A stretch of 64,000 nt of DNA, from positions 1-64,000 of the forward strand of contig JAFQJH010000014.1 in NCBI GenBank assembly GCA_017415025.1. The letters are read 5' to 3'. The position numbers and the translations under genes are program-made. Shown here one piece after another: positions 60,300-64,000 of this stretch (position 1 is the stretch's first letter; every line of letters begins with the position of its first letter). Source of the DNA: Clostridia bacterium (GTDB lineage: Bacteria > Bacillota > Clostridia > Oscillospirales > Acutalibacteraceae). Under the pieces are notes generated by a model, which was given only the letters and a program-made list of their open reading frames with translations, ran no database searches and had not been told where the DNA came from.

Positions 60300-62906
60300 T
60301 TAAAGTATCTTACCTATAAAGTAAATTACTACATTCAGAATATTATTGAGCACGTATTTGATGCCCGACCAGATGTACGGTGACTCAAACTCCCATTCGT
60401 CGGGGCTTTCAAGGAAGCTGCCGAGTGAGCCGTCATATTCGTAAGGCTCAAGGAATGCCTTTGTATGCATCTTTGCGATACAGAGGTTCTTACAAGCCGC
60501 ACGCAATGCAGTACCGAAGCCGACGGGGTCTCTGTAATAAGCACTTGTAACGGAGATGATGTGTGACGGAAGATTAACCGCCCAGATACCCGAAAGGATA
60601 GTATCGTTACCGTTGTATACTGCAATTACGGGGCTCATATAACCCGAACCCGTAAAGTTCCACGAATAGTCGGAAACTACAAAGCCCTCAAAACCCCATT
60701 CACCGCGGAGAAGGTCGTTGAGAAGTGCCGAGCTGCCGCCGCACCAATTCGTGCCGATACGGTTGAATGCCGACATCATACCCTTGCAATGAGTTTCCTT
60801 AACGGGAATCTCAAAAGCCTTGAGGTAGATTTCACGCATTGTTTGCTCGTCTGCCCAGGTGAACACACCCTCACGGTGTGATTCCTGATCATTCATAACA
60901 AAATGCTTCATCGTTACAACAAGATTCTGCTTGTGGCAGCCCTTGATAACAGCCGAAGCCATTTTACCCGAAATCAACGGATCCTCTGAATAGTACTCAA
61001 AGTTTCTGCCACCGCGCGGATTTCTGTGGATGTTAGCACCGGGTGCATACCAGATGTCCGTACCCATATCCTTCGCTTCCTTGCCGACACCCTCACCGAA
61101 CTGCTCTGCGAGCTCGGTGTTCCAGGTGCAGGCGAGTGCTGTCTGGCACGGATAAGCCGTACCGCTGTCGTCATAAACAAGACCGTTCTGACCCTTGATG
61201 CTTGACGGGCCGTCGTTATCCCATGTGTGGGGGATGCCGAGACGCTCAACACCTCTTGTGTTGTAGCCACCGTCAATAACCATCATTGCCATTTCATTGA
61301 GTGTAAGCTGGTCAAGGAACTTGTCCCAGAGGCTTTCGTCCTCGTAAACGTCTTGAAGTGTTATAACCTCGTCATATTCAACACCCAGCTTCGGTGCTTC
61401 GCCCTCTGTTGCAGGCTCGGGGAGATTGTCAACGTTTTTGATTTCCTTTGTTGCTTCAAGCACTCTGCAAACGGGATATGTGCCTTCTGCATCCGCTCTT
61501 GAAAGCACGGTGAATCCGCTGTAAACATCGTCAAATCTGTTTTCAATTTCAGCGCCCGTTGCTTTATCGTTCTTAATGATTTTATCCGACTTAACAACAT
61601 AATCAAAGGAGTCGATATGCTCTCTTACGTTTTCGCCGAGAATAATTTTATAAGTACCTTTTTCAAGCACCCATGCTTCGTTTACCTTATAGTCGTATGA
61701 AGCCATATCGTCAGCATCAAAGCTGATTGTGAGTGTTTCGCTCTTACCGGGTGCAAGAATATCTGTCTTTGCAAAACCGCCGAGGCAGATTGCACTTTTC
61801 TCAATGCCGCCCTCGGTGTAAGGTGCGCTGTAATAAATCTGTGCGGTTTCCTTACCGCTGAAGTTGCCCGTGTTAGTAACCTTTACCTTGACCGTGATTT
61901 TGTCGCCGCTTGTGCTGTAATCAACGATTTCCTTTGTAAAGCTTGTGTAGGAAAGACCGTAACCGAACGGGAACTGAACCTTATCCTTGGCAAAGGTTTC
62001 AAAATAACGGTAGCCGACGTAGATACCCTCAAGGTATTCAACGAAATACTTTCCGCCCTTGTATTTATTGTCGCCGAAGCATTCGTTCGACGGGTGGTCG
62101 CTGACCTTATATGCAACCGTGTCCGCGAGCTTGCCTGACGGATTGATTTTGCCGTTAAGCACCTGTGCAACCGCCGACATTCCGAATTCGCCGGGAATCC
62201 AGATGATAGCCGCCGCCTTGATGTTTTCGTAATCCTCGAGCCAGCCCATTTCCATCACGTTTGCCGTGTTGAAAAGAACGATGATGTTCTCGAAATTTGC
62301 ATTGAGCTTTTCAAAAAGAGCAATTTCCTCTTCCTTTAACTGAAGCACCTCTTCGGTAAGGTCTGTACCCTCGGCACTTGTACGGCTGATGATAACAACT
62401 GCCGTGTCGGAAAAAGCCTTTGCGTTGCTGATAACCTCGTCATCAAGCCTTTTGATGTCAAGCTCGTCAAGTGAGCTTTTTGCAAAGATAAGCGCAAGCA
62501 GGTTGTTAAGCACGGTGTTATCTGTTTTCGGAGTAGCTGATGTGTCGCAATACTTTTCGTAAAGTGCGCGAAGCTCCTTGTTGTATTCGATGCCCTGTTC
62601 TTCAAGTGCATCATAGAAGGTTATCGGGTCTTCGGAGATAACACTGCCCGAGCCCGAGCCGCCGATGAACGGGCAAACCGAGCCCGCACCGAAAACATTT
62701 ACCTTGCCGTCTGAAAGCGGAAGAACGTTATCCTCGTTTTTAAGAAGGACAAGACCTTCACCCTCAATCTGAATTGCCGTCTGGGATGTTTCGGCAATGA
62801 TAGCGGGGTCAATGTCGCCGCTCATTGCCAGAGCGTGGGGGATAACCGAAAAAGCCATCACCAACGCAAGGAATACCGATAGGAATTTAGTAAATCCTTT
62901 TTTCAT
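60300..62906 (-). CDS. Secreted GH3 glycoside hydrolase with permuted domains
   Basis: The start at 62906 has GAGAGG upstream. The 868-aa product begins with a signal peptide (about 1-28) and ends with a hydrophobic stretch (V-L-N-N-I-L-N-V-V-I-Y-F-I-G-K-I-L) that may anchor it. Domain order is reversed from ordinary GH3: first the alpha/beta sandwich (about 40-270, with E-G-L-V-L-L-K-N-E-D and G-S-G-S-G), then a fibronectin-like domain (about 330-420), then the TIM barrel (about 540-800). The barrel holds W-D-N-D-G-P, K-H-F-V-M-N-D-Q-E and V-V-S-D-Y-S-W, whose Asp matches the catalytic nucleophile. It probably hydrolyses beta-glucosides or other beta-linked sugars outside the cell. Confidence 0.92.
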   Translation of the reverse strand: MKKGFTKFLSVFLALVMAFSVIPHALAMSGDIDPAIIAETSQTAIQIEGEGLVLLKNEDNVLPLSDGKVNVFGAGSVCPFIGGSGSGSVISEDPITFYDALEEQGIEYNKELRALYEKYCDTSATPKTDNTVLNNLLALIFAKSSLDELDIKRLDDEVISNAKAFSDTAVVIISRTSAEGTDLTEEVLQLKEEEIALFEKLNANFENIIVLFNTANVMEMGWLEDYENIKAAAIIWIPGEFGMSAVAQVLNGKINPSGKLADTVAYKVSDHPSNECFGDNKYKGGKYFVEYLEGIYVGYRYFETFAKDKVQFPFGYGLSYTSFTKEIVDYSTSGDKITVKVKVTNTGNFSGKETAQIYYSAPYTEGGIEKSAICLGGFAKTDILAPGKSETLTISFDADDMASYDYKVNEAWVLEKGTYKIILGENVREHIDSFDYVVKSDKIIKNDKATGAEIENRFDDVYSGFTVLSRADAEGTYPVCRVLEATKEIKNVDNLPEPATEGEAPKLGVEYDEVITLQDVYEDESLWDKFLDQLTLNEMAMMVIDGGYNTRGVERLGIPHTWDNDGPSSIKGQNGLVYDDSGTAYPCQTALACTWNTELAEQFGEGVGKEAKDMGTDIWYAPGANIHRNPRGGRNFEYYSEDPLISGKMASAVIKGCHKQNLVVTMKHFVMNDQESHREGVFTWADEQTMREIYLKAFEIPVKETHCKGMMSAFNRIGTNWCGGSSALLNDLLRGEWGFEGFVVSDYSWNFTGSGYMSPVIAVYNGNDTILSGIWAVNLPSHIISVTSAYYRDPVGFGTALRAACKNLCIAKMHTKAFLEPYEYDGSLGSFLESPDEWEFESPYIWSGIKYVLNNILNVVIYFIGKIL

Positions 62907-62943
62907 CTCAAGCACCTCTCTCAATAATGATTTGCTTGATAAT

Positions 62944-62973
62944 ATAATACAAAAAAATTACACAGCCTGTCAA
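62944..62973 (-). promoter_or_regulatory. Promoter of the GH3 gene
   Basis: Minus strand TTGACA (62968-62973), 18 bp, TATTAT (62944-62949). Confidence 0.65.
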
Positions 62974-62987
62974 TATTTTTATTAAAC

Positions 62988-63016
62988 TTGATTATTATAC
63001 AATTATGTAGTATAGT
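62988..63016 (+). promoter_or_regulatory. Promoter of the aldo/keto reductase gene
   Basis: TTGATT (62988-62993), 17 bp, TATAGT (63011-63016). Divergent from the GH3 promoter, with 14 bp between the two -35 boxes. Confidence 0.7.
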
Positions 63017-63046
63017 AAAATTATTAAAGAACAGAGGTGGTTTGTT

Positions 63047-63964
63047 ATGAAATACATAAACACATATTCAAATGAAATTGAGGTCTCGCAGGTTGCGCTC
63101 GGCTGTATGCGTATATCACAGATGACTCCGCAGGAAACGGAAAAATACATTTCAAATGCAATCGACCTCGGCTACAACTACTTTGACCACGCCGATATCT
63201 ACGGCGGGGGAGAGTGTGAAAAGGTATTCGGAAAGGCACTTGCACTCAATAAAAGCCTCCGCGATAAAATAATTATCCAGACCAAATGCGGAATCCGTAA
63301 GGGAATGTATGATTTTTCGAAGGAGCATATAGTAAGTTCCGTCGAAAACTCGCTAAAAAATCTCGGTGTTGAAAAGCTTGACGTTTTGCTTCTTCACCGT
63401 CCCGATTTGCTTATGGAGCCCGAAGAGGTTGCTGAAGCGTTCGATTACCTCGAGTCAAGCGGAAAGGTCGGTGCTTTCGGTGTTTCAAACCACAGTGCAT
63501 CGCAGATTGAGCTTCTGAAAACCGCCGTTCGTCAGGATATCAAAATCAATCAGATGCAGCTAAGTATCACCAATGCAACAATGATAAGCAGCGGCGCGAA
63601 CGTCAATCTGCAGAACAGGGACGGTACAAATTATGACGGATATCTCCGTGACTACTGCCGTCTTAACGGTATAACAATTCAGCCGTGGTCTCCGCTTCAG
63701 CACGGATTTATTTCGGGAACGTTTCTCGGCAATCCCGATTTCCCCGAGCTTAACGCAAAGCTGAAATCTTTAGCCGAAAAATACGGTGTAACCGATACGG
63801 GTATTGCGATAGCGTGGCTTCTCCGCCTTCCGGATAAAATGCAGCCCGTAGTCGGCAGTATCAACCCGCAAAGGCTCACAGACATCGCAAAGGCAACGGA
63901 TATAAATCTTTCCAAGGAGGATTGGTACGACATTTATCTTACCGCAGGCTATAAATTACCTTGA
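63047..63964 (+). CDS. Aldo/keto reductase (YdhF-like)
   Basis: The 305-aa TIM-barrel protein has the AKR motifs: A-L-G-C-M-R near 17-22, A-I-D-L-G-Y-N-Y-F-D-H-A-D-I-Y-G-G-G near 42-59 with the catalytic D50 region and Y56, K84 in Q-T-K-C-G-I, and L-L-L-H-R-P-D near 118-124. The late S-I-N-P-Q-R near 273-278 binds NADP(H). It reduces a carbonyl group on a small molecule or sugar; the substrate is unknown. AGAGGTGG precedes the ATG. It is divergent from the GH3 gene and may share regulation with it. The window ends 36 bases later, within a possible stem-loop. Confidence 0.9.
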   Translation: MKYINTYSNEIEVSQVALGCMRISQMTPQETEKYISNAIDLGYNYFDHADIYGGGECEKVFGKALALNKSLRDKIIIQTKCGIRKGMYDFSKEHIVSSVENSLKNLGVEKLDVLLLHRPDLLMEPEEVAEAFDYLESSGKVGAFGVSNHSASQIELLKTAVRQDIKINQMQLSITNATMISSGANVNLQNRDGTNYDGYLRDYCRLNGITIQPWSPLQHGFISGTFLGNPDFPELNAKLKSLAEKYGVTDTGIAIAWLLRLPDKMQPVVGSINPQRLTDIAKATDINLSKEDWYDIYLTAGYKLP

Positions 63965-64000
63965 ATATTTGTGAGTTTTACCAAACTCGGTGATGAGCTT

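Noticed and set aside
1..64000. Prophage, insertion sequence or defence system
   Set aside because: No transposase, integrase, phage structural gene, restriction enzyme or cas gene is recognisable anywhere in the window.

Overview
The window looks like a chromosomal segment of a gut-type Clostridia bacterium, most likely in or near the Oscillospiraceae/Ruminococcaceae (inference). Reasons: a Firmicutes-style gene order (rnjA-gdpP-rplI-dnaB-tilS-hpt-ftsH, rpoBC, a mraZ-to-ftsZ division and cell-wall cluster), AAGGAGG-type ribosome sites, sigma-A promoters with 17-bp spacers, a MurE carrying the meso-diaminopimelate motif, no ftsA, and many short hairpin-rich intergenic repeats. Base composition is moderate. 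The genus cannot be named from sequence alone.

Layout. 1-9,400 is accessory: a repeat copy, a nitroreductase, an ECF sigma factor with a membrane partner, a fucosidase/flavin reductase/hydrolase operon, a MATE exporter, a lone PTS IIC-like protein with a metallophosphoesterase, and a zinc amidase. A tRNA-Leu(CAA) follows, then a hairpin chain, a small unknown gene and a DMT transporter. 11,300-16,097 (minus strand) is a tight five-gene operon: two related proteins that look like tandem sterol-carrier (SCP2) folds flank a class III aminotransferase and a two-subunit transketolase. A strong promoter and a palindromic operator-like site precede it. I do not recognise this combination as a described pathway. 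It is the best candidate in the window for a new system.

17,993-27,611 is a long housekeeping operon for RNA turnover (RNase J), c-di-AMP hydrolysis (GdpP), ribosome and replication (L9, DnaB), tRNA modification (TilS), purine salvage (Hpt) and membrane proteolysis (FtsH). It ends at a terminator shared with a convergent LytR-CpsA-Psr gene. 28,880-36,128 is a seven-gene, mostly overlapping operon: two M42 aminopeptidases, a GNAT, a PLP lyase-like protein, a DUF2461-like protein, a phosphohexomutase and a secreted phosphoesterase.

36,497-43,910 is rpoB-rpoC on its own consensus promoter. 44,119-58,358 is the division and cell-wall cluster mraZ-rsmH-ftsL-pbp(PASTA)-murE-murF-mraY-ftsW-murG-murA-ftsQ-ftsZ. 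It builds lipid II and the septal machinery, and it lacks murD at its usual place. After ftsZ come an unknown membrane-anchored protein and about 1.1 kb of repeat debris. A secreted GH3 enzyme with permuted domain order and an aldo/keto reductase close the window.

The second theme is intergenic: at least four loci carry chains of tiny stem-loops, each different in stem sequence but joined by similar linkers. Two larger repeats are shared between distant places. They look like one or more families of small mobile or self-copying elements.
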